Notes: a model not told the origin generated them from the sequence alone. A DNA stretch of 64,000 nt from Straminergon stramineum (GCA_963920665.1 OY987266.1:24354248-24418247), one strand, 5' to 3'; numbered from the stretch's first letter, positions 23,561 to 36,658 are shown. Translations and numbers: made by a program.

Positions 23561-23815
23561 ATGAACACTTCCATGATGGCAAAAGAACTTCGTAATCTTT
23601 TGTTTAGTGCAAGCAAAGGAGATGTAGCGGGGATTCAAAAGTTGCTGGATCAAGGTGTGCTGCGAATTATGACAGTCGAAAAGCTTTGCATCTTGGAGCA
23701 AGTGAAGGTCACTCTGCCGTGGTCTGTTTTTATTGGAGAACAAGGCCGACCATTCTCCAACATACCGAAATGCAGATGCAATACGTTTAGCACGGCATCA
23801 CTCAAAGATGGAAGG
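23561..23815 (+). pseudogene. Frameshifted ankyrin-repeat fragment (ILK/Raf-like plant kinase type)
   Basis: Three frames in succession give LLFSASKGDVAGIQKLLDQG, then YDSRKALHLGASEGHSAVV, then ENKADHSPTYRNADAIRLA. Together they follow the ankyrin consensus (GD..G...LL..G, then ALH.A...GH..VV). Spacing and wording resemble the N-terminal ankyrin region of plant ILK-like Raf kinases. Two frameshifts (near 23657 and 23720) and the absence of a kinase domain downstream show it is dead. The duplicated segment at 39.7 kb starts within its last part (GATGCAATAC...). Confidence 0.6.
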
Positions 23816-25450
23816 GAATCATGAGTTCCAGAAATTTAGCATGATAGTATGTGATAGTACTGAAATCAGAATTACTCGAAGCATAATTTGCTCTGAAATG
23901 GTAAACAAACATCTTGTTTGCGCTGAAATCGGCATGGTCATTTTTTCAGGCCAGCACCTGTGAATGTGTGCACCTGATCAGGCTCACAGCTTGAAGATTG
24001 CCACCCCCCAAGAATGGCAGCTGTTGCAATTCGGAGTTACTTTACTGACTTGAATTTGCAATTGGATTTATCCAGGCTACCGAAACATCTCACCTCAAAT
24101 GCATCGGCAGAGACTTCCAAAGCCTAAGAGATAAAGAATTTTCGAAATAAGTGAGATGATAAAGATTTCATAGAACGAACATAAAATCTGTGGATGAAGA
24201 ATCCATAATGCCCGATCACGTGGGTCCGCCCGCATAATGCAATTCCAAAACCCTAATTGCATAAAAGAATCCACTTGACATTGAACAATAAATGTTTTGG
24301 AAGTAGGTTCGGTCTGATCATTTTCAACCCAAGCATCTACATCATACAAAAATATGTAAATGTAGATTCCTCAGACCGTAGTACTTCTTGAATTTTGAAG
24401 TTGAGAAACACCCACAAGCAAGCAGTGAAAGTAAACATTAAGGTGAAATGAAGATCCTTTTGTCATTTTTCTTACAAATTTTTTTGTATCCAAAAACCTT
24501 GATCCAAAAGTGACCATTTCGTGCATTTTGTGGGCCCAAAATGCAAAGAATTTTTCAGAGTTACAATGGCAATGTAGCTACAGTACGAGAGGCTCTGTGA
24601 CCTCTGTCCCAATAGCACTAGCTCGTGATTTTTAGTAGCTAAGGTAGTTACTCAAACTTTCTAGGATGGCTCTTCTATCGATACTAAGTCTTTGCTGGAT
24701 CCAGAGTCAAAAAGCCGTTGTAAGCTAGTGTGAGTAGCTCCTGAGGGAATTTACAGAAGATCCTTTGGGCATGTTCCGCGGATCATTGTGCTCGTCCTTC
24801 ATTTTGACGAGGAAGCAAAATAAGTGAAGATAGAATTGGCACTTCAATCTCTATCGATGCAAAAGCTCTCATAATTTCTTGTCTGCTTACTTCTAACGGA
24901 GTAAGTTATAATTTTCATTTCTCTTGGGGTGCGCGTTGGGGAATCTCTGTTTCTGTCCAGAACTGAAGCTGAGAGCTGGAGCAAGCTGTTGACAGAATGG
25001 TCGGGCTCGGGAACCGTGCTGCTATCAGTGATTGTGAATTAAAGTCGTCAACTTGTCAAGCATTCGTGTGAGCGACGTCACCCTCCTCCGAAGTTCCTAA
25101 GCCCAAGCATTTTCAATTGGGAAGTTGCGGACCCCGTTCCGTTGTGGAGTCAACTGATCAGCACATGTGTTTACAAATTGCAGCACCTGGTGAGTGGTGA
25201 CGTCTCTCTGACGGACGACCCAGGCTCAATCATTCAGGCTCGACGCTCGCTTTCTGCATGAAAGTGAACTGAAAAGTAAAGGTCATACTTGTATATTTCA
25301 TATGCAGCAACGCAAAATGAAGGACAACAGTTACAGTTTAGGTGAACTAGCCTACACGCTAGAGTTGTCTAAATGAGTCCTACCAGTCTCCCAAAGCGTT
25401 GAGAATTTCTCACACACTCTAGTAACGTCAATTTTCGTTAAATTGACAAT
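23780..25450 (+). repeat. Segmental duplication, copy C (partner 39740-43970)
   Basis: Blocks match in order: 23780-24105 with 39755-40070, 24640-24830 with 40076-40265, 24900-25150 with 41730-42060, and 25190-25430 with 42440-42466 plus 43723-43930. The partner is expanded by a tandem array and by the element at 42467-43722. This copy has about 530 extra bases at 24.1-24.64 kb. No intact gene lies in either copy. Confidence 0.7.
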
Positions 25451-25521
25451 ATTCCACGAGCCAAAGATTGTAACATGTATCTTTGCAATGGTTGAATTTT
25501 AAGTCACAAATTAGGACATGT

Positions 25522-26367
25522 GGGTGATTGCAAGAAACAACTATCCTACTTTTCATCACACATTCAAAGTTAAAGTTGTTTTGCATCGTAAGTATTGCAA
25601 AAATGATTGAATGGACATGAAATTCAGAAATAAGCTTCTTATAGCTATAGAAAATGTACTTGAATTATTTCAATTTTTTCTAAATTAATTCCATTGGTGA
25701 AATTAAATTTCAAGTATATGTCACATATACAATTTTGGTGGGTTTTAGTACTATTGAGTACCTTTTTTGAAGAGTTACGTTGTCAAATTTGGTAGGCTAG
25801 TTCTTCTAATAGAATTACACCTTTGCAGGAGAGAGATTTCCAAAAAAATGTTCCTATTGTGTTTTGCATTGGCCTAAAGTGTGCTATATTCAGGTTGAAT
25901 TTATGTTGAATGGAAAATGTTTTTTTAGTTCTAGCTTTGATCTTCTATCTTTTCTCTTAGTTAGCAACAATGGCCTCTTTTAAAATATATTTTTTGAATG
26001 TATTTTTAAATTTAAAAAAAAATAGAAATATAGAAGTCTAATTTTCTAGCATAAATTGTAGCTTTTGGCTCAAAATAGTATTTCAGGGTACATAGAAGGA
26101 CTCAATAGTACTAGTAGGGGCCTATAGTGCTTCTAATCTATCAATGTAAATTATTTTTATGGCAAATTAAGCATTGCCATCCATCCTTGCCATCCAATGA
26201 TGAGCATCACGTGTTGTTGAAATTACAAATGTGAAATCTAATCAAACCATCCAAATTTCATGTTCTATGCCTCTAATAGTACTGAAGGTGATTTGTAGTA
26301 CAAGAAGTACTAAAAGGCTAAAAATATAAAACGCAATAAATAGTACAAGTGTTTCTTGCAATCACCC
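25522..26367 (-). mobile_element. 4-bp-TSD family element, copy 2
   Basis: Inverted ends GGGTGATTGCAAGAAACA (18 bp, both ends), flanked by ATGT on both sides. Interior closely matches the reverse complement of the copy at 33854-34714. 846 bp, no coding capacity. Confidence 0.85.
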
Positions 26368-29174
26368 ATGTATAGGTTTGGGTTTCAAGCCATGCAACCT
26401 ATAGTGTGCCAAAGGAATGGAATATGGCCAATTTAATGAAATTGACATTTTGTGCATTTTAGATGTAAAAACATGTCCTTTATATTGGGGTGCTAATTTG
26501 GTATTTCATCATTGCATTCTTGAAAAGACCATACGGGGTCTCTTTAGCTTCTTTCAATTTGCATTGCTCCTATAGCCAATAATATTGGATAGATGGACAT
26601 AATTGAGTGAGTGTGAGAATGGAGTTTTTCACCTAAAAATATTGAATATTTCTTGAATCAAAGAAATTTTTCTTTATTAACAAACATTGTAGCACAAATA
26701 TATTCCTTCTATAGTGCTACTATAAGAAGGAGATCCACACCTTTCCATTCAAGAATGTTGTAGGGATGTATCTTCCAAATATCAAAGTTCCTTATTCTAA
26801 ATTTCTAAATTTTATCATCTATGGTGAATAATTATTTCCTTGATATAAAAATTTGGAGAAAAATTCCAAATTATGAAGTCAAATTATCCATCGGTCCTTA
26901 GGCCATAGCAAGTAACAAATTTGAATTTTTATTGAGAGGGCCAATTGTGTGCATGGGTTGGTTCTTCTATCTCTAAAATGACTTGCCTATCACTCTAGTC
27001 ATCAACCAATGCAATTCTCCATTGAATGATTGATTTTCATGAACATTTACATTTTTGACCTTTGATAGAAACATTGAAACATTTATCAAAAATTTTAAGA
27101 CCACACGTCATTATAGAGTTGAAAGAGGACATAACATTATTCAACAATGGAGTAAAGGTATCATTTGGGTTCATGCAAGAAAAAATTTGAGAAGGATAGA
27201 AAAATGTGTTGATGTTCTTCTTTTGGAATGACTTGGTAACTCAATTCTTTGTGAAACCTGCTCTAGGTATCCCACCCATTTCCACTTAATTTTGTGCACT
27301 GGTCATTATTGATCTCTTCTATAAACTTGATGTGAAACTTTCTTCTTCTCTTTGAACTATAGAATATTTGTAGAAAATAATTTCAAATTTTTTATTATAC
27401 AAAATTTTAAAAAACTTGGAAAAATAATCTTGAAAATTTTGAGTCTAAGAATCCAAACTTGAGTTTACAAAAAGTAAAATTACAATTTGTTCATGAACCA
27501 AATTTAAGCCCTTCCAACCTTATGCAGTTACATCAATGCATTTTAGAGTGACACATGTTTTGAGTGAGTCAAGAATCAAAACTTCACTGATCAAACTTGA
27601 TAAAAATGGCAAAATTTCCAAGCTTGAAAATGAGCCCTTCAAGTTGGCATTCACAATCAGTTTATGGCTGTCCAAGCATGTGATCACAGATGACAAATCA
27701 AAGCCGCGGAATTGTATGAGAATTGTTCACAATCCTTCACTAGCAGATTTGAAGAATATTATGAGAATAGTTTACAATCTTTCACAACGGAAATGAAGAA
27801 ATAGTGGGAGATAAAATTATTCACATTCAATCTTTTGCTATTAGACAATTAAATTACATTGCAACTCATTGGACTCCAGAAATAAGCATTGCCCTATGAA
27901 AGTGTGAGTGCAAGCCCACTTTGGCGAATTGAAGCCTCCTCCATCCACGCCTATAAATCTACAATCAACTTGAATGTAAATTTGTATCCTCACACATGGT
28001 GCATTGTGGAACCATCAACCATGTGCTTCTCTATAAGTTAATTAACACTTCATCAAGACGTAGTCCGCATCAGTAAGACTACCATTGGGATTTTGTCAAA
28101 GACATGAGAAAGTGAAAAACTGAAAGACTGGACCCCAACAAATCAATTCCCCTGAAATTCATACATTGTTGACTGTCACTAAGTTAAACTTAGTTTGCAT
28201 GAAGCTGCCAAGGTTGGACTTGGCAACTGCAGAGATTGCAAATATGCAGACACATTCATGTCATCCTTCACCAAATTGACTGAAAGTGCTGATAGAAATG
28301 CAGATGTTCATCTTTGGAATTTTGTGTAAGAAAGGAAGTTCTTGCATAATAGTTTGACCTCTAATGAGTACTCCTAGGTTTTCTAATCAAATGATTCTCA
28401 CAATACCAAAAAGAATGATTTATAGGGTGATTGATCAACCCAACATTCCAGGGTTAACCTTGCATCTCCAAGGAAAGTAGTGACTTTTACCTAATTCACC
28501 GAAAGGCAAAACCTTTTACATTTTCTACATGTATTGCACATGAATTGGTAATATTAGTTTACTACTTGTAGTAAAGTGTGAAGAAAACAAGCATATAATT
28601 CATCAAGAGCCAAAATCTCTTATCTTTCCCATATGCTAATACATTTGCAACAATGTTATGATTTCATCAAAGAATAGAGTCTGGAATTAACTAATACATA
28701 TTTCACCAAGTGGCAAAGCCTCTAACTTTTTTCAAAATATATGGTAAGTACACAATGGCTCCTTTGAATCTCATTGGCTAGTGGCAAAAGGTAATATAAA
28801 GAATGCTCCTCCAAAAGCTCTTAGTGTTTGTTCATTGTTGACACCATTCTACACATAATAATTAATTGTACTTAGACTTTAGTAAGGTGAAGAGGATGTA
28901 GTGCCACTACAAAAGGGGGCCAAGCTACAAACATAAGGACAATAAATAAAAGCAAGCAAAAGAGTTTTAAATTCAAATGAGTATGGTATAATGGAAATAA
29001 AACATCAACCTTCATTGCAGCACAACACTAATTCTGCTTGATTCTTTATCTAACAATCATATTACTATAAAATGGAAATTTTACACAAAAGGAACTGAAA
29101 ATGATGAAATAAAAATCAATGCATCTCAATAATGCATTATGCCATAAGCTCAAGATTAAAAAAAAGACGAATGG
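26368..29174. other. Intergenic sequence with doubtful short frames
   Basis: An 86-codon frame at 27536-27796 (+) and a 40-codon protein-like stretch near 28195-28330 (..AAKVGLGNCRDCKYADTF..) have no recognised family. They may be decayed exons. No transposon ends are seen in this 2.8 kb. Confidence 0.3.
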
Positions 29175-30290
29175 GGGTGATTGCAAGAAACACTCGTCCT
29201 ATTTTGTGTCACATGGTGTGTGTTGATTAGTTTTTTGCCTATAACTTTTGTATTTCGGCTCCAAATGACTCAAGATTTATAGGGAAGGTACTCATAACTA
29301 TCATACACCTTTGCTAATTTTTTTCATAATTTCCAAAAATAATTTACTATCCAAAAATAGACCCCAATTCAATGTCACAATTACCAATTAGGAGGTTTTT
29401 AGTACTATTTAGAACCCCAAAAAATAGATTTTGAGCTGAAATTTGGTTGAGATGGTCTTCTAGTAGACTTGTAGCTATTCAATGAAGGAATTTTAAAAAT
29501 AGTTAATTTTTTATGGTGTGGAAGTCTACAAAGTGATCTTCTTTCTACTTACATTTTGTAACATATAAAATATTATTTTGGTGGTTTTTTTGGTAGATGA
29601 CCATCTCCACAAAGTTGTTGTAAATTGACAACTTTTTTTTTTTATTTACTTATTTTTACTATTTTTCCTTAATTAAAACATGAAAGTATGTATTTTCTTT
29701 AGACTAAGCACTTTTCTAGTTCTCCTACTTAGAGAATTTTTCTATGCAATTCCTTCCATGGGTACCTTCATCTTAAAGTTATATACATTAGTCATATTTT
29801 TTAATTTTTTTAAAAATAATTTTCCAATTTTAAATTATTCCCCAAAAAATCAACAAAATCGATAGGTGTTTCTTGCATGATTGCTAGCATGTGAACCTAG
29901 GATTTTGAGCCCATGAGCTTAGGAGCCTAGGCTCCTATGTTATTGGTACCTATAATATAGGTACCTTCTATAGTTATAGGATGTTTAAAATTATAGGTGT
30001 CTATGTTGCAGCTACCTATATTATAAGCACCTTTCATGATTATAGGATGTTCATATTGTAGGTGTCTATGTTGTAAGTACCTATGTTATAAGCACCTTCC
30101 ATAGTTATAGGATGTTTATATAATAGGTACCTATATTACAAGCACCTTACATGATTATAGGGTACTCATATTATAAGTATGTATGTTATAAACACCTTCA
30201 ATAGTCATAGCATATCTACTTACACCTAGGCTCAAGGCTCTCATTTCTAGACTCACATGCTAGAATCGTTGGTGTTTCTTGCAATCACCC
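29175..30290. mobile_element. 4-bp-TSD family element, copy 3, carrying a nested Mutator-like element
   Basis: GGGTGATTGCAAGAAACAC start and inverted end, flanked by ATGG on both sides. The host element is split 8 bp from its right end by the insertion at 29877-30272. Without the insert and its duplication it is about 710 bp, the family's usual size. Confidence 0.85.
29877..30272. mobile_element. Mutator-like MITE nested in the 4-bp-TSD element
   Basis: Flanked by TGTTTCTTGC at 29867-29876 and 30273-30282 (10-bp duplication of host-element sequence). Inverted ends are GATTGCTAGCATGTGAACC and the complement of GATTCTAGCATGTGAGTC. The interior is a degenerate tandem array of GGTACCTATAATAT, TATAAGCACCTT and ATAGTTATAGGATG blocks, unit about 60 bp, matching 61961-62478 in reverse. 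Confidence 0.8.
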
Positions 30291-31679
30291 ATGGAAACAA
30301 AGAAAGAGACATACAAGTATGTAGACCCCCAAAAAATATATTATACCTTGGAGTCACCTAACCACCAACGAAAATAAACCTAGTCGCATTTTGGCAACTT
30401 CTATTTTCCCAAACTTTTATCAAATACTTCATATAGAAATTTCCCACATTGGTTGTGATATCTACATTAGTAGCCACCTCTTTGACATGGATGCATCTAT
30501 CACTACTTTGCTTGGACGTCTCAATAGTACTTCTTCCTATTTTGCCATCTTTTAGGATTTGAGGTCACCTTAGATTTTCAATATTCCCTTCTAGCTCAAC
30601 ATGTTGGTACCCATCTTCAAAATCTTTCTTTCTATAAATATCCTTAAAATAATCCTATATACTTACTTCCATAAGAATCTGATCAATGCTACCCTTCAAT
30701 ATCAAAATGCACTTTCTCTCATGCCTCCAAATCATCCATTGCATGAATAATACTATACTCTATCCCAATTTGTCTTACATAAAACCTACATAAATTTACA
30801 CAATCGATTTTACCAAATGAATACAAGTGTAATCAAGAAGGAACATTCGATTGTTCAAAACAACATTCATACCATTGACTTCATCCATGAGATCCATTTA
30901 TACATGATCAACATGATCATCAATCTCATCTTGTAGATACAAGAACTATCATATTCCAAAAAAATAATTATGAAATGTTGCTATCTTCATATTCAAAAAT
31001 GCTTGAAAGTAAAATATGCGCTTTCATCTATGTATCTACTACCTACAAGTAAGGAGAATTAGAAGTATATTTTTTTGAACAAGGGATGCTAGCTTGGGTC
31101 TATTTTGTTTCAAGAACTAATTTAGCCAATCCATTACCTAAAATTATTTGTATTCCTAGTAGTTTGGTAAACAAATAAAAATTTAGATATTAAAACTATT
31201 TCATTTCAATTTACTTAAAATTTAAGAAATTTTAAAATATTTCTAATCAATAATTGAATAATGAATTATTTTTATAATTTAATTTAATAAATAATTTTCA
31301 AATTAATTTAATATTTTAAATTCTTAAAAACAACCTTCAACTTGTAGTAAGATATAAAACAAACTATAAGTTTTTGTATTTATTAATTAATAAGTTAATA
31401 TTTAAATTTTAATACATAATGGTGAATTTATAATTTCAATTTTAAAATCTGCAAATTTACAAATTCATAGATTCACAAATTTCAAGATCTTATAATTTCA
31501 AACAATTGGATACTATTTATTAGAAGAGATTCAGCAATCCTAAAAGCTTGTTTCAAGCTGGTTCTCCTTGCTAGAACCAACAAAAGTTGGCCACAATTTT
31601 TAAAAAATGAAATGAAAAAATAATAATAATAATAATAAGTAATAAATAATAATAATAATAAATAATAATAATAATAATA

Positions 31680-31713
<34 letters not shown>

Positions 31714-32203
31714 TTTTTTTAGTATTATCCGACATGGCTATCGCTTGGGCACTTGGCCACATTAGCCAACTGCTAACAATGAGTTCCCACAATCCGATAT
31801 CTTGTGGGATCTTGCACTCTTCAAGACTAGCTAAATCCCTTCTAATGGATAGTACTGCAAAAATATTGAAGCCTTATTGCTGAAACAACACTAGTCCTTC
31901 TATCCATTCAACATATAGAAATCAACTATTCTTGTAACCTACAAGGCTTAGAAGAACCTTTCATGCCTCTTTGTATAACTGAGCCTTGAACACTTATCTC
32001 TCTTCAAGTCTCCAACTTTTGGTTTTCAACATTTGTTGTGTCTTGTAGTCGGGCCAATAATCAAACTTAATTATTAATTGAAAATTGAAAATTATACAAT
32101 TCTACCAAGAAATTTATAAAGATTAAACATGATAAAGTCATAGATGAAACCATGACCCCATGAGCATCATATATTTAATTTTTTTTTAAAAAGACAACTT
32201 TAA
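30291..32203. other. AT-rich intergenic sequence
   Basis: No gene seen; contains the AAT microsatellite at 31617-31712. The rest is anonymous. Confidence 0.4.
31617..31712. repeat. AAT/TAA microsatellite
   Basis: About 30 imperfect AAT units. It gives a false Leu/Ile/Tyr-rich frame on the minus strand. Confidence 0.95.
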
Positions 32204-32422
32204 CCCTTGAACGTTAGGCTGGTGACCGTAGAAAGTAACCATTTTGAAACTGCGTGACATCATCTACTTTAGAAAAACCAAAAATATTCATTGGGAGTCA
32301 AACTATTGTAGAAGATCTTCCCTTTCCACTCCTAATTCCGAGGACGAATAGATGCAATTCTGTCCTACAAAGGAGAATTCCTTGTCATTCATCGGACAAT
32401 AGTTCGCCATGTTGTTTAGGGG
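32204..32422. mobile_element. Possible short TTAA-family MITE
   Basis: TTAA (32200-32203) then CCCTTGAACG at left, and GTTTAGGGG then TTAA (32423-32426) at right. The inverted ends match only in part, so this may be a decayed copy. It sits 21 bp from the next TTAA element. Confidence 0.35.
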
Positions 32423-32447
32423 TTAAGATTCAAGTATCAATGATTAA

Positions 32448-33342
32448 CCCCTAAAGTCCCAAGGCCACTTTTTGTCAAAAACAATTCAAAATTGCCAATT
32501 TTTCTACATTCATCCATGAAAAAAAAGAAATTGGAATTTAACTATAGGATCTTGTACTTCACTAATCTCAGATCGTGTGGTAAGAATTTCATAAAGTTTG
32601 ACCATATAAATTGGAAGATATCCACATTCAAAGTTGGAAAAAAAATTTGAATGTTGGCTTGTAATTTCAAATGACTTTGACTGCCATTTATGGAAAAAAT
32701 TTGCACTACAAGCTTTGAATTTCAAATTTTTTGTGTTGAGGATTTAAGGTGAAAGTCTAGGGAAAAAATTTCAAAAAACATACACTTGATTTTTATTCTT
32801 TAAAAAATTCTTAAACAAAAGTAGGTCCAAGATTGAAAGAAAAACTAAACTATTAATAGTTCTAAGATGGGATTGAAACACTAAAATCCCAATGATTCAA
32901 TAGTTCTAGCAAGTAGTCGTAACCTTGTCAAACATTTTTTTGAAAAATTGTGAAAATTGCATTCAGAAATAAATCCTACAAGTTATTTTTTCAAGAAGAT
33001 GCTTTGGCTGTTTGAAAAATAAGATTGTCCATAACTTTCACATAACAAATCCAAATGGAATGAATCAAAGTTTCCCACATAGATAGAATTACAATCTATA
33101 AAAAATATGAAATTTTTTTCATTTTTTTACGTGAGGATTTTTGCCATTGCACCAAAAAAAGGACTTTTTGTGCCAAAATTTTCTCTCTTGGTCACCAAAT
33201 GAAATAAAAATTATATTTCTAGAAAGTTTTTGTGTTTTTCTATCTTCGCAAAAAGTTTCAAAAAATCAAGATGAATATTGAAACCATAGGAGCCTACCCC
33301 AAATCCATTCTATCCCCTGAGGAGACAATGGGACTTTAGGGG
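32448..33342 (+). mobile_element. TTAA-family element, copy 3 (best preserved ends)
   Basis: 895 bp flanked by TTAA (32444-32447 and 33343-33346). Both ends read TTAACCCCTAAAGTCCCA inward, an 18-base perfect match including the TTAA. Interior shared with copies 1, 2 and the 60-kb copy. No open frame of note. Confidence 0.9.
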
Positions 33343-33346
33343 TTAA

Positions 33347-33853
33347 CTAATTAAGTCATTAAAGGCCTTTTGCCATGCTAGCATGGTGCATAAAAAAAGT
33401 ATTAGAAGACAAGAAGAGTTCTACTGATTATATTGCTAGAATGAGTGAGTAGACAAACAAGATTTCATATTGCACCAAAATCAATGGACAATTCCATGGG
33501 TTGAGATTAGTCAATTTTGAAGGAATCAATATGTGTGGAGTTCTTATTATATCCTTCTCCACCCACCAAGTCCACATGATAGTGTAATTGCTCATTTGGA
33601 CCTTGTAGCTCCCATGTGAACTTTGCCTACCAATGGAGCATGGCAAGAGGCCCTAAGGGAGACTTACATATAAAGCCTACTTGCCTGGTATATGGGCTAG
33701 AAAAAGTAGTGAAAGATAAGAACAATTCTATCAATTATCAATGAGTGTAGAAGTAGGAGAATGAATTTCATTGATATTACTACACTCCACACCGTAAACA
33801 AACATAAAGTGTTTTCTATAATCTAATATTGGTAAATTCACCCACCCACCTAT
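33347..33853. other. Spacer between two transposons
   Basis: About 500 bp with no recognised feature. Confidence 0.4.
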
Positions 33854-34714
33854 GGGTGATTGCAAGAAACACTTGCACTCTTTGTTGTGTTTTTGATTTT
33901 CTACCTTTTAGCACTTTTTGTACTACAAGTTACCTTTAGTACTATTAGAGGCATAGAACATGAAATTTGGATGGTTTGATTAGAATCATTAGATTTCAGA
34001 TTTGCAATTTCAACAACATGTGATTCTCATCATTGGATGGCAAGGATGGATGGCAATGCTTAATTTGCTATAAAAATAGTTTACATAGGTAGATTAGAAG
34101 CACTATAGGCCCCTACCAGTACTATTGAGCTCTTCTATGTACCATGAAATACTATTTTGAGCCAAAAGCTACAATTTATGCTAGAAATTAGACTTCGACA
34201 TTTCTATTTTTTTTAAATTTAAAAATGCACTTGAAAATATATATTTTAAAAGTGGCCATTGTTGCCAACTATGAGAAAAGAAGGAAGATCAAAGCTAGAA
34301 CCAAAAAAACATTTTTCATTCAACATAAATTCAACTTGAATACAGTACACTCTACTACTCTAGGCTAATGCAAAACACAATTGGAACATTTTTTTGGAAA
34401 TCCCTCTCCTAAGAAGGTGTAATTCTATTAGAAAAACTAGCCTACCAAATTTGACAATGTAACTCATCAAAAAAGGTACTTGATAGTACTAAAAACCACC
34501 AAAATTGTATATGTGACATGTACTTGAAATTTAATTTCACCAATGGAATTAATTTAGGAAAAATTGAAAGAATTCAAGTACATTTTCTATAGCTATAGGA
34601 AGCATATCTTTGAATTTCAAGTTCATTCAATCATTTTTGCAATACTTATGGTGCAAAACAACTTCAACTTTGAATGTGTGACGAAAATAGGACATGTATT
34701 TCTTGCAATCACCC
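33854..34714 (+). mobile_element. 4-bp-TSD family element, copy 4
   Basis: GGGTGATTGCAAGAAACAC start, inverted end with one mismatch, flanked by CTAT on both sides. 861 bp; reverse complement of the 25522-26367 copy at high similarity over the whole length. Confidence 0.88.
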
Positions 34715-35578
34715 CTATACATGTAAGGAGGCGATAAGAGCATTGCCACCTATTTCTTGATTTTCTCCAAACATGGTTGGAGGAATGGGGTGGCCTAGGC
34801 CTTGCTCCTCATGGGTTGGGGGGGTCCATTTGGCTAGGAAGACACCCCAATCATCCTCGGCAATCATCTCCATCAGGAGAACATGGGCAAAAGTCAAATA
34901 CACCCTTAATTGCAAGTTCATAGACTTCAAGCATAGGTTGTCAACTTATTGAAATATGGGAAGAATTAAATTTTTTTTAAATGGGATAAAAAATTCTATT
35001 CATTTTCTTAAAAAGTGAGTTTGAGGTGTGTTTGAGGTCTACCTCAAGTACACCTCAAGCACACTTTGTCTTTTTTTTAAATTTTGAATAGAATTTTTCA
35101 ACAATTCTTTTTTAATTTATTTTTTAACTCAAATACAATGAGAATAGTGAAAATGTGCTTGAGGTTTGCCTCAAGCACACCTCAAGCACACTTTGATTTC
35201 TTTTTTATAAATTTTGAGTAGAACCTTTTAACACAATTTTTTCAACACAAATATGGCTTGGGGAATGGGATGGCCAGCTACTTGAAGCTCCAAGGTTTCT
35301 TCTAGCCAAGTTGACACCCCATTTAAAATTTATACTCACGCTTTAATTACCATGCAAATGGATAAGCAAATCAACATGCCAACTCATGAAAAAAATGCAA
35401 GAATTGAGGTTGTGGTCCACAATTCAAGAAATTGACAAGATCTTCTTCGAGTTAACAACCATGGCAAGGATGGGGTCCCATGATTTCTTGAGCCATTCGT
35501 GCCATGATCAAGTTCTTTTTCTTCTAGGCTAGGAAGCTCGCTAGTGAGTGGGTAGCAATGCTCTAAGGCACTATATAA
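34715..35578. other. Spacer with a short direct duplication
   Basis: No gene. It holds the direct repeat at 35036-35240. The Tourist-like element follows. Confidence 0.4.
35036..35240. repeat. Imperfect tandem duplication of about 120 bp
   Basis: CACCTCAAGCACACTTTG, then a T-run, AAATTTTGA.TAGAA and TTTTTCAAC occur twice in order (about 35037-35110 and 35160-35245). Confidence 0.7.
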
Positions 35579-36048
35579 GAGCATCTCCACCCATCTTGCA
35601 AAACGGATGACTTGTCCAAAGTAGCTTGCAAAAGTGCCCCATCTATCTTGCAAAACAACAAAATGGATGAACTTAATAAGAGGCCATGCCAAAATTCTTA
35701 GTTGGCTTGCAAAATGGGGGTGTTTTGCAAGCCAAAGAGTGGCTTGCGAACCGCAAGAGACAAGAGCACTGTCACTTTTCCCCATACTTAGGACAGACCT
35801 CTAGCGCTATAGCCCATTGGATGGATCTTGCAAAGCAGTCCATCCAATCGAGCATCCAATGAGCTATAGTGCTAAAGGTCCGTGCTTTGGGGGAAAGTGA
35901 AGGTTCTTTTGTCTCATGCACTTAACAAGCTACCCAAAGCTTCTGGCCTGGCCTCTTAACAAGTTCATCCATTTTGCAAGATGGGTGGGGCATTTTTGCA
36001 AGCTGCCTTGAAGAAGTCATCCGTTTTGCAAGACAGGTGGGGATGCTC
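35579..36048. mobile_element. Tourist-like (PIF/Harbinger) MITE upstream of germin-like gene 1
   Basis: Ends GAGCATCTCCACC and GGTGGGGATGCTC are inverted repeats typical of plant Tourist elements, flanked by TAA (35576-35578 and 36049-36051), the usual 3-bp target. Long subterminal inverted repeats with CATCTTGCAAAACGGATGA extend over about 100 bp at each side. It is absent upstream of germin-like gene 2, where the paralogous site (CACCTAAGCAGAC, near 49.56 kb) has one TAA. It lies about 450 bp from the TATA box of gene 1. Confidence 0.85.
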
Positions 36049-36463
36049 TAAGCAGAGGCAGACCCATGCACGAAAAGTCGCACATTTCAAACCAATCCAT
36101 CTTCCCATGTTGACAAGGGGACTGGTACGTACTCAGTACTCTCGGTATTTCCGGACCGGTTGCTCCTCCCTCGTCCTGAACTCCAGCCAGCTTCTTCACA
36201 ACGGAATTCTCATCTCACAAACGTTGAAGTGGTTTACCCAATAAGGCAGCAAGCAATGTGACTGACTGACTGGAAGCCATTCGATCTCGATCTGCCTTCA
36301 ATTATTAGAGATGGGTCTGCCCACCTCCGACAACTTAAAACCACTTGGTTTTACTGAGTAGTCACGGCCCGGCGGGACTTCCCCGAAGATTCATTCATCC
36401 ACCTCATCCAATTGGGTCAAAGTCCTGGCACGAGCAGTGCGACTAGGCACACTCATCAGCTAT

Positions 36464-36658
36464 TGTCACGTAAACAGATCGAAACTCAGTTCCAGCGCCT
36501 ATTTAAAGCCCAGGCCAACCTGAGCTACAACCAGATACAACTGATCGATTCACTCATCCTAGCTTCTCCAGCTCTACCTCACTCTCTCTCAGGAATCTGA
36601 CTGCAAATACTGCCGATTGTATTTGCATTGCATTGCACTGCTTGAGATTTACAGCAAC
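36464..36658 (+). promoter_or_regulatory. Promoter and 5' leader of germin-like gene 1
   Basis: TATTTAA at 36500-36506 fits a TATA box about 150 bp before the ATG. Upstream, TGTCACGTAAAC (36464-36475) with an ACGT core is shared with gene 2 (GACACGTAAAC at 49994-50004). The leader block from AGATACAACTG to CTAGCTTCTCCA is also shared. Confidence 0.6.

Noticed and set aside
31571..31792. Leu/Ile/Tyr-rich frame resembling a membrane peptide
   Set aside because: Translation of the AAT microsatellite.
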